Below, in pieces: positions 11,690-24,429 of a DNA stretch of 64,000 bases (its first letter is position 1; each line of letters opens with the position of its first letter). Where the stretch lies: NCBI GenBank assembly GCA_017311315.1, contig CM029610.1, positions 4,893,126 through 4,957,125 of the forward strand, read 5' to 3'. This DNA comes from Dendrocalamus latiflorus. Lineage: Eukaryota; Streptophyta; Magnoliopsida; Poales; Poaceae. The notes under the pieces are model-generated. The model was not told the DNA's origin. It searched no databases and saw only the letters and a list, made by a program, of their open reading frames with translations. Made by a program: the position numbers and the translations under genes.

Positions 11690-13015
11690 CAATGCAACTT
11701 TGCTCTGTAAAAAAATGGTATAGCTGCTCTGAAAATCAAATGCTGATTGATGCTTGGTTTGAATAAAAGAAAGCTTAGCTTTCTTCCTTCTCCGGTGCTC
11801 TTCTCTGCTGGTACTGTAATGTTGAATCTCTTGGGTAGTTTGACTTTGACATTTACCTTCTCCTTTGTTTTCTCACACAATGCACATGAGGGATAAACTA
11901 TGGTGCTCAAATTTGACACAAGCATCGAGTAGTCTAGGACAACCCTGAACAGTGCGTTTTTGTTGCTGCCTGATTCCTTTTCTTTTTTGCCTTTTTAGGC
12001 AATTCAGCAAATATGTCTTCAAATCCATGCTTGGTCGCAGACTCGCAGTATGTCAGGTTGCTCCTCTCTTGGAGCAGAGCTGCGTCGTCTGGCAAATATG
12101 TACTGCGAGTGAGTACTCTCCATGGTATGTATAACCTCAGAGTTTTCTACAAAGACGTACTAAATGGTGGCACCTGGCAGACACACATTGCACATCAACG
12201 TAGCCGTGCTACAACGAACACATGTCTGAACCTCTTGGCCTTTCTCAGCCTCAATTGCCAAATCATTGAGGCATTTTCGTCGAGTAACTGCAGGCGCAGC
12301 AGCCACTTGATCTGTTCTTGTTTGTTCTCTGACAACACATAATGCTGGGTCACAGGCTCACAGTACCTGACCACCAGTTTAGATTTCAGGAAATTTCACA
12401 TCAGGTCACAGGCATGGTCGATGGCTAGCTCCACTGCTCCACATTTCCATCTGCTACTAGTCAGTTGATAAGAGTGAATCTGCCATGGCGCATTGCAGCA
12501 AACACAGCATTTGCTCTACCAACAATGGTAGCTGAGGTTTTGAAGATAGGCGTAAAAGTCCTGTACATTTTGCATCAATTGCACGTCCCCACGAACGAAG
12601 AAAAACTTGCTGAGGCTCCAGGGACCATCCATTCTCGGCGCAAATAAAGAGAGAAATCTGCTCTGCACCTTGCAAAGTTGCAAATGCTATGCAGTTGATT
12701 TACGCTGCAGTAAAACAGTGAACGGCAAATGAGCAGTAAAACAGTAACGCTGCATGCGAGAGAATCCAAACGGTGGACGAGCCTGATGGCTGGTACTGAT
12801 ACAAGCTGTGGATGGACGTTAAACCGTGGGCTCCTAAATCCCAATCATGGAGAGAATGAAACAGGGGCACGGTGCATGCAGAGCCTGACACCTTCAAATA
12901 AATCCAATGCAATCCAATCAAATCATCAGATGATGATAGGGGCATGCATGGTAAGACAAATTGCACAGCACTGCAGTGGACGATGTACAGCAACGGCAAC
13001 CAGATACATTAGGTC
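11690..13015. other. Intergenic, no gene recognised
   Basis: No exon with family resemblance was found. A minus-strand frame at 11689-11925 reads KVNVKVKLPKRFNITVPAEK and is lysine-rich, but it has no recognisable domain or splice context. About 12890-12960 carries catgcatg RY-like motifs of no proven role. Confidence 0.4.
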
Positions 13016-13021
13016 TGCTCA

Positions 13022-13290
13022 TTTGAGTTTAGGTTTCTAGCTTTCAGCTTATTTTTTATTATTTCTAAATTTTGTCTTTTTTTTTATTTTTCTGTTTATT
13101 TTGAGCTTTTTGCCGGTTCTTTTTTTTTTCTCGTATTCGTTTACATTATACGTGATGGGCTAACCTGTTTTCTATTTTTAATTTTTTTAAATTTAATTAT
13201 ACCAAATAAGTCACCATCAGCTACAATGTAATTTCAGCTAAGTACAATAAAAATTCAGCAATAAACCATTAAAATTCAGACTAACTGAGA
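13022..13290 (+). repeat. T-rich MITE-like dispersed repeat, copy A
   Basis: It starts near tagctttcagcttattttt and runs through gagctttttgccggttc, cgtgatgggctaacc and a run of atttaattatac before caataaaccat. The same order of landmarks recurs at 13695-13965, 24143-24400 and, inverted, at 37085-37342. Exact ends and target duplication are not settled. Confidence 0.7.
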
Positions 13291-13299
13291 AAAACATCA

Positions 13300-13690
13300 T
13301 GTAGCTAGGCTCAAATGGCCATATGATAGCCCTGCAGGCTCACGGGTACCAAAAACCCATGTCGTTTCCTCGGCAACTTGCATGCCGAATTCATCACTCG
13401 CATGTGCCATTTAGGTTCTTTCACCTTGGTAGCTTGTGGTGTGTGTGTGTATGTTTTTGTTGAAACTCTTGGTTTATATAGCTCGTGATTCTGATGGATG
13501 CTCCAGTGATGCTCTTGTTGACAAGCGAGTTTGCTCATGGAGTCATGGAAGGACGTAATGCCCATGTTTTTTGTTGCTATAAGCATACACATACGTAGTT
13601 GGTAGTACATGGCAGATGCCCATACTTCTCTAGCTTGGATTATATATACGCAGTTGGTTTTTGATCGGCCGATGGAGGCTGTGGCAGTGA
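13300..13690. other. Spacer between two MITE-like copies
   Basis: It contains a short GT microsatellite near 13437-13452 and no convincing coding sequence. A minus-strand frame of 99 codons (13311-13610) resembles nothing known to me. Confidence 0.35.
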
Positions 13691-13694
13691 TCGG

Positions 13695-13965
13695 TTGGGC
13701 TTAAACTTTTGGCTTTCAGCTTATTTTTTACTATTTATAAATTTCGTCTTTTTTTTGAACTTTTGGTTTTTTGTTGAGCTTTTTTGCCGGTTCTTTTTTT
13801 CCGTATTTGTTTGTACTATACGTAATGGGCTAACATATTTTTTATATTTTTAAATTTTTTTATTTTAATTATGCTAAATAAGCTTTTGTCAACTACAGTA
13901 TTTTTTCAGCCAACTATAATATTTTTAGTTATAAACCATGAGCTTTTAAGTCCAACTGATCACCA
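13695..13965 (+). repeat. T-rich MITE-like dispersed repeat, copy B
   Basis: It is in the same orientation as copy A, about 670 bp downstream. Its left end ggttgggcttaaact and right end agcttttaagtccaac form an imperfect inverted pair, which supports a terminal-inverted-repeat element. TGATC occurs next to both ends. Confidence 0.7.
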
Positions 13966-14681
13966 CCACACAATAGTACGTGCATCTTGTAACGATAGCC
14001 TCAAGGCACTGATGGTCAACAGCTCAAAACTTTTGGGTAGGAGGACTATAGGGTGGTTCATACACAATACAGGACCTATCATAATTAGTTTTATTGATCT
14101 AACCGGATAATACGTTGAGACCTATCACGATGGTTTGGTGGAAGAAATCTTCTAGGTATTTATTGTAGCTGGAATACTTTTTTAAAAATGTCATTAGACT
14201 GGTTCGCTATAATATCAGTTGTTATGTTAGTGGTTATATATTTTTGCTAAGATATAATTTAATTATAATCTAGTGATGTTTCTAATCCGTTTTCAGTTAA
14301 CTCCACCCTTGCTTCATTTGTGGGTCTCTGTAGAAGACATACATCGAAGAGAAAGTGAGGGGTATAGTACTACTTGCTAGTTGCCGTGGGCCTGGGTGAA
14401 AAAAGACCTGGGGCCCCGTGGCGTCCTTCTCTGCTTGGCGCTGCTCTGCAGCCTGATCTCAAGCAAAGCAAGAAGAAAACAAATTGAGATTGTTAGCAAG
14501 TAAATAGCAACATACATTATATTTTGAGTTGGAGAAGATGCCAAATGGTATGCAACAAACAGCCTATCAGCATCTAGGTACATTGATTTGCAAAAGCCTT
14601 GGCGTGCAGCTTTGTCTACTTGCTGCTTGTCGCTAGCTACTCAGTACTCACTTACCTTTAACCAGTCCAGGCAGAGACTGA

Positions 14682-15027
14682 GGGTGTGTTTGGTTGAACT
14701 GTGGCTTTTGGAAAAGCTGCTGTGAGCTGTGGGCTGTGGAAAAGTTGCTGTAGGTTGTGGGCTGTGGAAAAGCTGTAAGCTGTTTGGTTCAAACAAGTAT
14801 AAAACTTACCTCCTATCTCTATTTTCCTTGAAACAATTGTGAAACAGCTATCTATTTTCACCATTTCAAAAAGCAGAAAGCCAAAAGCAGGGTCCAAGGT
14901 GCTTTCAAAACTGTACTACCCAAAAGTAGCTGCTTCTGGAAAAGCAGCTTCTGATTTCCACCCCTTTGGTTGGCTTTTGGTTTTTTGGAAGCAAAAGTAG
15001 CTCCCAAAAGCTCAACCAAAAGCACCC
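14682..15027 (-). mobile_element. Tourist-like MITE (PIF/Harbinger)
   Basis: The 346-bp element has ends GGGTGTGTTTGGTTGA and ...CAACCAAAAGCACCC and a 3-bp target duplication TGA (14679-14681, 15028-15030), a TNA-type site. It is the inverted relative of 52916-53265. The minus-strand frame inside it is shared by both copies and is a property of the repeat, not a gene. Confidence 0.83.
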
Positions 15028-15030
15028 TGA

Positions 15031-17040
15031 CTGTTCAAGATTAACCACCCTCACCTCACATACTCATATCATCATATGCTAGTTTTTGCCACTCTTAAGA
15101 TTGACCAATTATCTCTCTCACTTACATGTGGCCCCGTCTGAGTCACTGACAGCGGGCCAGGGTGGCAAATCTGTTGCCCCTCACCTCATAAGGGTGGCAA
15201 AAACATAAATTTTCCCTATGTAGCCCAAGTCGCTGTAGTACTCAATTACGTGTTAATTAATTTATGCATTGTTTTTGTGTTTATTCCTGGATGCAGCTAT
15301 ATCTTTACTGGAGATTCGTACGTACTTGCGAGCTACGTGCGAGCCGTGATGTTCAAGTTGTAGTTCAAAAATTTTTTTCGGGGTTTGTTTTTTGAGCTTG
15401 TGGACAAAGACAGACAAACGATCGATTGTCCTGATACTTTCAAGTTGAATTTCAAAAAACGTAGAACATCAAATGCCGTGTTCTCGGAAACATAACGTCA
15501 AATACTTGGCACAAGTTGTATTAACAAGATATGTCTACCTTGTAATGTACACACACACATACACACGATCCCCTGCTTCGTTCGATCTAGTCAAACTAAA
15601 ACAGAAAAAAGGATCGCGACCTGCAGCACAGTACTAGTTCGACCGCATACATTTGGAGCGTACTTAGGAGTTTTACATGAACTTCACGTGTAATTTTTTA
15701 GAGAGAGTATAAACCCTGTAGAAATTTTCTCCAATCCAGGAGTGGCATTGGCTGATCTTGTTGATTTTCTTTGACTTCGCATGATGAACGCATGGAATCT
15801 CTATGTAACAACTAACAACAATGTAATCAGAGAGAGTTTTGTGGCAGTCTCTTGTAGGTTCCGTCCCTCCAAAGGCCTTGGACATATGGGGACTAGGCTC
15901 TGTTGGAAATATGTGAAATGTTTTAATTTTAAATTTTACTAGGAGACAAATATCACAAATAACTAATGATGCATAAATCAATATTGAAAGCAGGCAACCC
16001 ATTGCACTTCAAACTATGCTCAAGAACATTGTATAATAGAGTCGATCGGTTACACGAACGACTTACAGTTGGACTTGATGAAGAACAGGAACCAGCGCAG
16101 ACTCGATGCATAGTAGAACGTAGATGAAGCAACAAAGTGAACAGTCGCATAGATGTGCACTGCCCAGAAACCCTATTACTGCCCTGTGCGTGTGTTCTCT
16201 ATGGCCATGGTCTGGAGAGCCTGCTCTCTTTTCTTCACGATGCACGTCAAGAAGAAAAGCCGGTGAAGTTCAGCGGCTCAACACTCCAACACAGCTTGCC
16301 AGAGGAGAAAGAAGATGTGGGAGAGGAATGGAGAATTCGGTTGGTGAACCTAGACATCTCCAGGTCATTTTAATGATGCACACCAATTACTCTCAGTAAC
16401 CGACGCCATTAACACGAATTTAATCAAATTAATCCAGCCATTTGAAACCACATTAAAATAGAATTAAGAGATGATGCATGATTCAAAAAAAAGAAGATGA
16501 ATTTAATATGCCAGGAGGTACGCTATGATAGACATGGTTTTCACAAGTCACAAGTAAAAGAGAGAATACATGATTCACAAGTCATGTGATTTGCACGCGA
16601 AAATATGCAAATACGTGTGTGCGTGTGTGAATTTACCCAAAGTCCTCATGCCATCTTATGACATGTGTTATATATTTTAAGGAGTGACAATGTCTCCACC
16701 TTATAAATTATATTTCTTTTATTTAACTACATAATATGGTACTAAATCATATATGTTTTAAAAATTGTAAAAGAAATAAATTAGGCCAATTTTCAGTAGG
16801 CTCAATCACTTAGAATAAACAGGACTTTAGTTCAGTTTCCCATTTGTCCCAACAAAGCCTGGCTAACTTGTGGCCTTGGTCTTTGGACATTTGGCTTCTC
16901 AAAAAATCAAAATAAACAGCTCGGTTTTTAAAGTGGATTCTCCAAATAACTTCTTAACCACAGAATTATGTACACTATTAACATCAATATCTCTACTATT
17001 TATTACTATTTTAAAAATATAGACAAAAAACTACCGGTTA
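15031..17040. other. Gene-poor interval with possible copia LTR relic
   Basis: No exon was recognised. TGTTGGAAATATGTG at 15901 resembles the start of copia LTRs, but no end or target duplication was found. At 15040-15220 a diverged stretch with repeated ggtggcaaa motifs may be a MITE remnant. A segment at about 16895-17045 is shared with 24430-24590. Confidence 0.35.
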
Positions 17041-17045
17041 CAATC
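16895..17045 (+). repeat. Short repeat upstream of the LIN-like gene, shared with 24430-24590
   Basis: Both segments read in order gcttct, gtggattctccaaa or gcggattctccaaa, then aatatctctactatt or gatacctctattgtt, then atagacaaaaa or acagacaaaaa. They lie 250-450 bp upstream of two different plus-strand genes. This is probably a MITE fragment near each promoter. Confidence 0.6.
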
Positions 17046-17345
17046 AAAATTCATTAACCATATCATTATTCAGCTCACTGGTCACGTACTGACGAGCATA
17101 CCGGTTGAGGGAAAAAAACGAAAAGAACTGATCGCCACCAGCCCACCACCTTCTCCTTGTCGTGCTCTCCCGCCACCGCCACCCCTGTGGCTCTGTACGC
17201 GCGCGTGGTCGCCTCCATGGCCTGACGGGTGGGTCCCACGCGCGCTTTAACCCCCTCTCTCTTCCACACCGCCCACCATTACTCATTCCCTCGCGCACAC
17301 AAATGCTTCCTCTGTAGTTCTTGGCCAAGAACCGCCGCGACCGCG

Positions 17346-20300
17346 ATGGAGATGACATCGCCGCCGCCGTCCTCCTCTCTCCGCGAGCTGCTCGCGCAGG
17401 AACGCTTCGAGCTCCACGCGCCCTCCGCGATCCGCTGCGCCACCCGGTCCCCGTCGCGGCGCTCGCTGTCGAGTAGGCACGCGTCACCGCCTCCGCCTCC
17501 CTGCGAGGAGGAGGGGGCCGCGGCGGGCGCGGTGGTGACGATGCTGTCCGGCTACGCCGGAAGGTTCCTCAAGGACGCGGAGTTCCGGCGGGGGCTCCGG
17601 GAGAAGTGCGCCGCGTGCCTCGCGCCCGCCGCGGCGGCGCGGCGGGGCACGGGGCACGCCTTGCTGGCCAACCTCGAGCTCGGCATCGAGAGCATCGAGC
17701 GCCTCGCCGCCGACGGCGCCGCCCCGCGCGACGCAAAGATCCGCTCCCTCCGCAACTCCATCCGCCTCCTCAGCGTCGTCGCCTCGCTCCACGCGCCGCC
17801 CCGCGCCGCCGCGGAGGGCTACACGTGCGGGGTGCCCAACTCCCACCTCTCCGCGTGCGCGCAGCTCTACCTGTCCGTCGTGTACAGGATGGAGCGCAAC
17901 GACCACGTCTCCGCGCGCTACCTGCTCCAGGTGTTCGTCGCCGCGCCCTACCTGGCGCGCAAGAACCTCCTCCCGGACCTCTGGGACCACGTCTTCCTGC
18001 CCCATTTGCTCCATCTCAAGGTCTGGTTCACCAAGGAGGCCGAGCTCGTCGCCGACTGGGACGTCGCCGACCGGAGCAGGAGGATGAAGAGCCTGCAGAG
18101 GTTGTACAACGATCACATGAATAGTGGCACGGCTCAGTTTGCAATGTACTACAAGGAGTGGCTCAAGTCTGGAGCCGATACGCCTCCGGTCCCATCCGTG
18201 CCATTGCCTTCGATGCCCGGGGATTTCGATACGTGGGAGAAGCACTCGGCTTCGGTGCGCAGGAGTTCGATCAACAGAAGCTTGTGCGTGAAAATTGCCA
18301 TAGGATGCATCAGAAAGAAGTTTGCAGTTTATTATTACTTGTATGAGTCAGTTTGTGTAAGTGCGTGTTTAGCTGATCTGATTTGCACAGGTACAATGCG
18401 GTTTTCGGCACAGCATTGGAGCAGGAAGATGTCAAAGACGCAAAACTGGCTGATGAGGCTGAATTGGTTGTGGAGACGGATGTCGAATTGAATGACAATT
18501 CAGGGAGCTTGAAGATGGAGAAGCTTGCTCATGTGAGTCAACAGTTCCTTTGTTTTCAGTACGCTGGTTACCCTCGTAGATGTATGTCTGTTGGTGTGTC
18601 AAATTAATACAAGCATGCTTTAGAGTTTAGATAAGCGACAAATTGTGGTCACTCATTGCAGTCCTGATAATTAAGATGGTGTCAAGGAGACAGCTGTTTG
18701 AGCCCCAGGGAATCATCTTTGTTTTCCATGGTGTGGGGTCTAGACAATTTTGGCTGCATTTCTTGCTATTTAAGGTGCTAGGCCTAGAACTAGAGTATGG
18801 TTTTTAGTGGCCACTGAACTGAAGAACATTGTATCCTTGATGCCTCATTTGCTTTGCCAAGTAAGTAGCTATCAAATTTGGTTCTTGATTTATGATTCAT
18901 GTTTTTTTTGAGAAAGTATATAATGATAAATAGACGTTGAAAAATCCATATCTTGGTTTAGAATGCCACTGTAGTATAGTGCGTTAAAAAATAATGCTAC
19001 TATTATTGGTGGCTGATAAACAGTTTTTTTCTACATCTTCCTATTCATCTAGTTGTATTATTCACTTCATCCGTGAGTTCAAACTTTTACAAAATGTATA
19101 AGTTTCATGTTGCTGACTGGCTGAACTTACTAGCATAGCATTTCTAGTATAGAGGGAGCAAACTAGCATTTCCTAGTATCGCAAGAGAGAAGCCAGCAAA
19201 CAAGGATTTATTTTTGTGGATTCTTTCTGGGGTAAATTGCACTAGACGTACCTGTAAATAAGAAGTTTTGTAAAGCTACCCCTATGATTCCATTGTTATA
19301 CAAGATATAATTGCAATATGGATTCATTACCTCCATAGGAAAGGGGGCAAATTTCATTAATTTTGACTAATAGAGAAGGTGAAAAGAAATGTATTGACTG
19401 GCAGGGTTAGTTTTGTTCAGAAACTTTGGCAACTGCCTCCAGATCCTAGAATATCGTTGTCTTTATGCCCTCACAGTAGTTAATGTTAGTCAAAAGTTGA
19501 CTGAACAGTGATGGAGTCGAACTGAAACTCCAAACATATCTTAAGAAAAATCAAACCGTTTTGATAGACTTAAAAGCTTTAAAGCACATGTGTGCCTGGT
19601 GCATTTACCTTCCTTTTGATATTGATGTTTGAAGCATGCTAAGTTCCAATGTTCATTTCTCACAAAAGCCGAGTTGTTTAATGCCGTTTATACTTTTGAA
19701 GTTACTCAACTTAGCCTGTTTTGAGTAGACAGAGTAACATGGTGCTCCAAGAAAAGCATTCCCGCATCAGGAAAGAGGGCACTGTTCCAGAAACAGCGCC
19801 TACACAACGCAAATCCTACTCTTTCCGATTATTCTCATGTCGTGGAGATCTAAGCAGGAATGTTATTAATCACCCCAAGGTACCAAAGAAAGAAATTGTC
19901 TCTGTCGAGAAAGATCTAGACAGCAATGAGCTAACAATGACTCTTGAACGAGCAGTTTCTGTGGTATCAAATTCAGACAGTCTTAGGCAGTGCGAGCATG
20001 CTGTGCATGAAGTTGCCAGAGCAAGTTCAAACTTGCAAGGAAATCCTAATCTTGAAAGTTGGCTGGCATGTCCCTCTTTTATTCAAGGGCTTCTTGAGGT
20101 TACATTCACTTCCAAAGATGATGCAGTGCTGGAGTCAGCAATCTTGATAATGGGAGAGCTGGTTTTGATTAATGAGGTCAATAGACAGATTTTCCTTAAT
20201 GCAGATCCGCAGCTTGAGGTTTTCTTGAGACTTCTGAGGAGCAACGAGTTGTTCCTGAATGCAGCTGTAGTACTTTATTTGATGAAGCCTAAAGCTAAGC

Positions 20301-22775
20301 AGATGCTATCATTGGACTGGATACCACTAGTGTTGCACATATTGGAGTGTGGGGATGAGGTGCAATTTCTGTCTTCTGTGAAATGCTCTCCAAAAGTAGC
20401 CGCGTTCTACTTCCTGGATCAGCTCCTTACAGGATTTGACATCGACAGAAATGTTGAGAACGCAAAGCAGATGATTGCTCTAGGTGGTTTGGACCTGCTC
20501 ATGAGCAGACTTGAAGTTGCTGATGCCCGAGAGAGCAAAAACTGCATCTCTTTCTTGACCTCATGTATCCAAGCTGATGGCAGTTGTCGACACTATATAG
20601 CTGATAATCTGAAGAAGGAGCCTATTGTTCAACTTCTTGTAGGAGCTCAGAAGAAGGCTAGTGCTGCTGCCCTTAACTTGATGAGTGAACTAATCTGCCT
20701 TAACAGGTAAAATGGCTCTAGTCGGTAAGGTGTAGATTCTGAGAAGCACATCTAAAACATCCTTTGAATTGACCTTAATTCTTTCCTTTTATGAACAGAA
20801 CAACCCAGATTGTAGAGTTCCTCAAGGAGCTGAAAAATGGTGTCTGCTTGAATACAATGCATATTCTATTGGTCTATCTCCAGCAAGCTCCTGTTGTCCA
20901 ACATCCATTAGCAGCTGTCATGTTACTACAGCTTGATCTCCTGGTAACATCTTGAAAGATGGATCTTTTCTTCCTTTGCTCGGTCAAACTTTTGGTATTT
21001 GTACAATCCCCATATCACAGTTTTTTTTTCAGGGAGATCCTTTGCAGTATAGCGTTTACAGAGAGGAAGCGATTGATGCTATTATAGCTGCTTTGGAGCA
21101 TAGTTCACACAGCCGAAAGGTGCAAGAACGGTGTGCTCGAGCCCTCTTACTCTTGGCAGGGTGGTTTTCATCCTCAGGAGAACCCATAGCAGAAGCATGG
21201 CTACTGAAGAGAGCAGGTTTAGATGACTCCCTATCAGAATCCTTCAGAAGAACAGAGATATTCAAAGATAAGAGTGCACGAGTGGTATGGTGTCATGCTC
21301 TGAAAACTATGTCATCTAATTTACCTTATAATTTGGCTTGGTATTTTTGTTTTCTTACCCTGGATGTTGTCTTAATTATCAGGAAGAAGAAAAGATAGTT
21401 GAAGAACGGCTGAAGAAACTTGCCCTCATGTTGCTAAACAGTGGGAGCAAAAGGTTCCTCACAGCATTGTCAAACTGTATATCTGATGGAGTCCCAAGTT
21501 TGGTTCGATCATGCCTCATCACTGTTACATGGATGAGCAGCTCCCTCTCCCCACTGCATGGATGCAACACTCTCCAGCCTTTAGCATGCCCCATTCTTGT
21601 GCCTAAGCTTTTAGATAGCTTAAGCTATGACAGAGTTTTGGAAGAGAGGGTGCTCGCTTCATTGTCACTGTTGAACCTTGTGAGGCATCCAGGTACATTT
21701 CTTCTGGCCATCTCCAATGTGTTCTAGTCATTAGAGTTACGTTCAATGTATTTCCTAGTACATTTTAACGCCTGATGCAACTCTTTGTACAGTATTACAT
21801 TATTCATATGTTATTAGGGGTGGGAAATGGATATGAATTATCCGTATTATCTGGTTACCGTATTCGATAGGATGCGAATACGATATAGATTTTTCTATCT
21901 GATTAATAATTTCTCTCATATTTGTATTCGTATTCCAATTTGCATAAAAAATATGGATACGAATATGGCATGGACTTTTACCATCCGAAATGTTATTTTA
22001 TGCGGACTATTCGTATCTGTATTCGGCGAAGCAATATACATATTTTATTGCAATGCGATTAATTAGTTGGACAAGTTTTTTTAATTCAACGTTCATGCTT
22101 CTTTAGGTGAAGTAAATGAATTAGAATGATTAAGTGTGATTGTACGAGGATAAAATATCATTAATATCTTCATACTACATAAGTTATGAGGATATCCGCA
22201 CCCGACTGAATTGAGTAAATATTCGATACGAATCTGTATTCGTTACAATATTTGATTCGTATTCGTATTTGAGAATATTCGAATTCATATTGTATCCGTT
22301 TACAAAATACGAATATGGTAAGGACACTAGTCGATTCGTATTCAATCCGTTTCCACCCCTATATATTACTATCTAGCCAAGATATTCATATCAATTTGAT
22401 TGGTCTAGTGAAATGTTGGAAATTGTACTTTCTGGGGATGATATGTTTGGCACTTAATATTTATGATATGTTAGAATCAAATTCATCTGAGGGTGATTTA
22501 TTGTCTATACAATGTTTATTGTCGGGTGATTTATAAGACTCCATCTAAGCAGGCGGAATAGTGATGTTTCTGTGGCAATGTAAATAGCAAGGTCTATTTT
22601 TCCGAATTAGTTTACATTCGCCGTTCCGAGCTTTACCATTTTAAGTCAACCTATCCGCCTGACAGAATGCTTGGAGAAGCTTTTCCCATTGAAGAAAGAC
22701 ACAATCGAGTCATTGCAAGATCTTGCAGAAGTGACATGGACCGCAAAGGAGCTCCTCTTTGCCTGCTGCAGATGA
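17346..22775 (+). CDS. LIN/CERBERUS-like ARM-repeat protein
   Basis: Seven exons join in frame: 17346-18283, 18391-18532, 19733-20706, 20799-20943, 21033-21284, 21383-21692 and 22666-22775, giving 956 residues, all GT-AG. The N-terminal third matches the conserved domain of legume LIN/CERBERUS putative E3 ligases (ALLANLELGIESIE, GVPNSHLSACAQLYLS, LPDLWDHVFLPHL). Exons 3-7 encode leucine-rich ARM-type helices. I see neither the U-box nor the WD40 repeats of the full LIN proteins, so ligase activity should not be assumed; it may be a scaffold. Start: the ATG at 17346 opens MEMTSPPPSSS; an in-frame ATG at 17229 lies in what looks like leader and would add an unconserved stretch. Exon 1 is extremely GC-rich, typical of grass genes. 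A hAT element sits in intron 6. Confidence 0.85.
21815..22361. mobile_element. Non-autonomous hAT element in intron 6 of the LIN-like gene
   Basis: The 547-bp element has ends TAGGGGTGGGAAATGGAT and, read inward from the right, TAGGGGTGGAAACGGATTG. The flanks tatgttat and tatattac match at 6 of 8 bases. The interior is built of gaatacgatac-type repeats with no transposase. Confidence 0.78.
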
Positions 22776-24066
22776 CAGACATCTGAAGAGGAACAGCTTC
22801 GCAGGGATCAAGAACTACATACCAATATGGAAGAAGTGATTGGTTACAAGAAGTGCAATTGCCCACTATTGTACACATTTCTTTTCTTGATTTGTAAAGC
22901 CCTAGAGTTTGTTTCCCTTGTAAAAAACTTCATTCTTGCTTATGAGGTCTGGCAATGGCACGCTTTCTTGAGCTGTACACTGTTACTTTCGTTACACTTA
23001 CATATTTCTGAATTGTGTAGGAATGCAATATGTGTTTAGGATTTCAAATCACTCAACAACTAGTAGAACATTTTGTATTAAATAAACTTTTTTAAAAATA
23101 AAAATAACCCCACGCTAACTTATTTCTAGGCAAAATTGGTTTCTGGACACCGTACTTGATTGGCATTTGCTAAGGCACACCACAAAATGTTAATTAGCTG
23201 TTCGATACACTGGCATCCATTATAATAATACTATCTAAAATGCGGTAGAGCGAGATAAAAGTCATAATTACCCTCCCCTCTCCGTACTGGGATCGGGTGC
23301 AGTGGACCTGTTTTTTTCGAGGGTAGCTGATGGTTTTTGTGGGAATAGTTGATGATTTTTGTCCTTTAAAATAAATATTTTTCTGAATGTATTTAATGCT
23401 AATAAACTATTTTGGAAAAACTATCTTGATAAATCGTCCTACTTATTTATTAAAAAATTATAAACTATAAATTATAAGCTAAAAAAATAAGGTCATAGTA
23501 GTATCTGCAACTTTGGCGGTAGCTACGAGCTCTGCCACACGTTACCAAATCAATATCCTGCTTTAATCCTAGTCCTGTGATGCCCGTTCTTGTTTCTTAT
23601 GCTTATGCCCATAAAAAAGCAAATACGTAGCACTGGCAAACTTAGTTTTTCTTATTTGAGATAGATCCTTGAATACTTATTTTATTTTTAGGTGTTACTT
23701 GATCTCAAGAAAAAAAAATAGGTGTTATGTACAAGAAAGCCAACAAGACGAGAATCTAGGCAAATACAGGCCATTTCAGGCAACGAAATGGGACGGATGT
23801 TATCAGTTCGCTGGAACATTGCTAAGTTCTATGATTTATTTTATCGCAAAAAAGTTCTATGATTTATTTTTTCCTTACTAAGGTAACATCCAGTGAAAGC
23901 TAAGTATAATCTGACCCATGTTTAAATGAAGTAATATTTCGTTTTATTTAAGCACACATGTTTCAGAAACCGACGATACAATCTTTGCTGGCCATGGGAC
24001 TGAGGCAATGAGCAATCCAGAATGTTGATTTGGAGATGTGTGGCAAAGATCATAGCTACTGCCAAC
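22776..24066. other. 3' UTR of LIN-like gene and intergenic
   Basis: The first few hundred bases are probably the 3' UTR; AATAAA-like signals occur near 23080. Short A/T-rich tracts near 23380-23490 resemble fragments of the T-rich MITE family. No other gene was recognised. Confidence 0.4.
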
Positions 24067-24210
24067 GTTAGAAAAAGACGAAATTAAAGAATAGTGAAAA
24101 ATAAACCAGAAATCAGAAGTTTAAGCCAAAATAAATTTACGTTCATTTTGGCTTAAACTTCTGATTTCTGGTTTATTTTTCACTATTCTTTAATTTCGTC
24201 TTTTTCTAAC
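24067..24210. repeat. 66-bp perfect inverted repeat (12-bp loop)
   Basis: 24067-24132 is the exact reverse complement of 24145-24210, separated by aaatttacgttc. The right arm is the normal start of the T-rich MITE copy that continues to about 24400; the left arm is an extra inverted copy of that terminus. The transcript would form a long perfect hairpin. Confidence 0.93.
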
Positions 24211-24405
24211 TTTTTAGCAACTTTTTGAGCTTTTTGCTGGTTCTTTTTTTCCAGTATTTGTTTGCACTGTCCTTGATGGGCTAATCTATTTTTTTCTATT
24301 TTTAAATTTTTTAAATTTAATTATGCCAATAAGCCACTATTAGCTACAATGTAATTTTCAGCTAGTTATAGTGAAGTTTTAGCCATAAGCCACTTTTTCA
24401 GCCAA
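24143..24405 (+). repeat. T-rich MITE-like dispersed repeat, copy C
   Basis: Starts cattttggcttaaact and ends near ttttcagccaaaatgag, giving an inverted pair cattttggct/agccaaaatg. It has the same internal landmarks as copies A, B and D. Confidence 0.75.
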
Positions 24406-24429
24406 AATGAGTGGCACCTTTGTCTAGTA

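Noticed and set aside
14658..14897. 79-codon minus frame similar to 53056-53277 plus frame
   Set aside because: The similarity is explained by two copies of the same Tourist MITE; the frame includes terminal-repeat sequence and is not a protein family.
15901..16420. Possible copia solo LTR starting TGTTGGAAATATG
   Set aside because: No CA-ended terminus with a matching 5-bp flank could be found, so it is only mentioned in the interval note.
17229..17345. Upstream in-frame ATG of the LIN-like gene
   Set aside because: The 39 extra residues look like translated leader and have no similarity to the family, so 17346 was preferred.
17484..18245. 253-codon minus-strand frame
   Set aside because: Antisense shadow of the GC-rich LIN-like exon 1, whose plus frame has clear family similarity.
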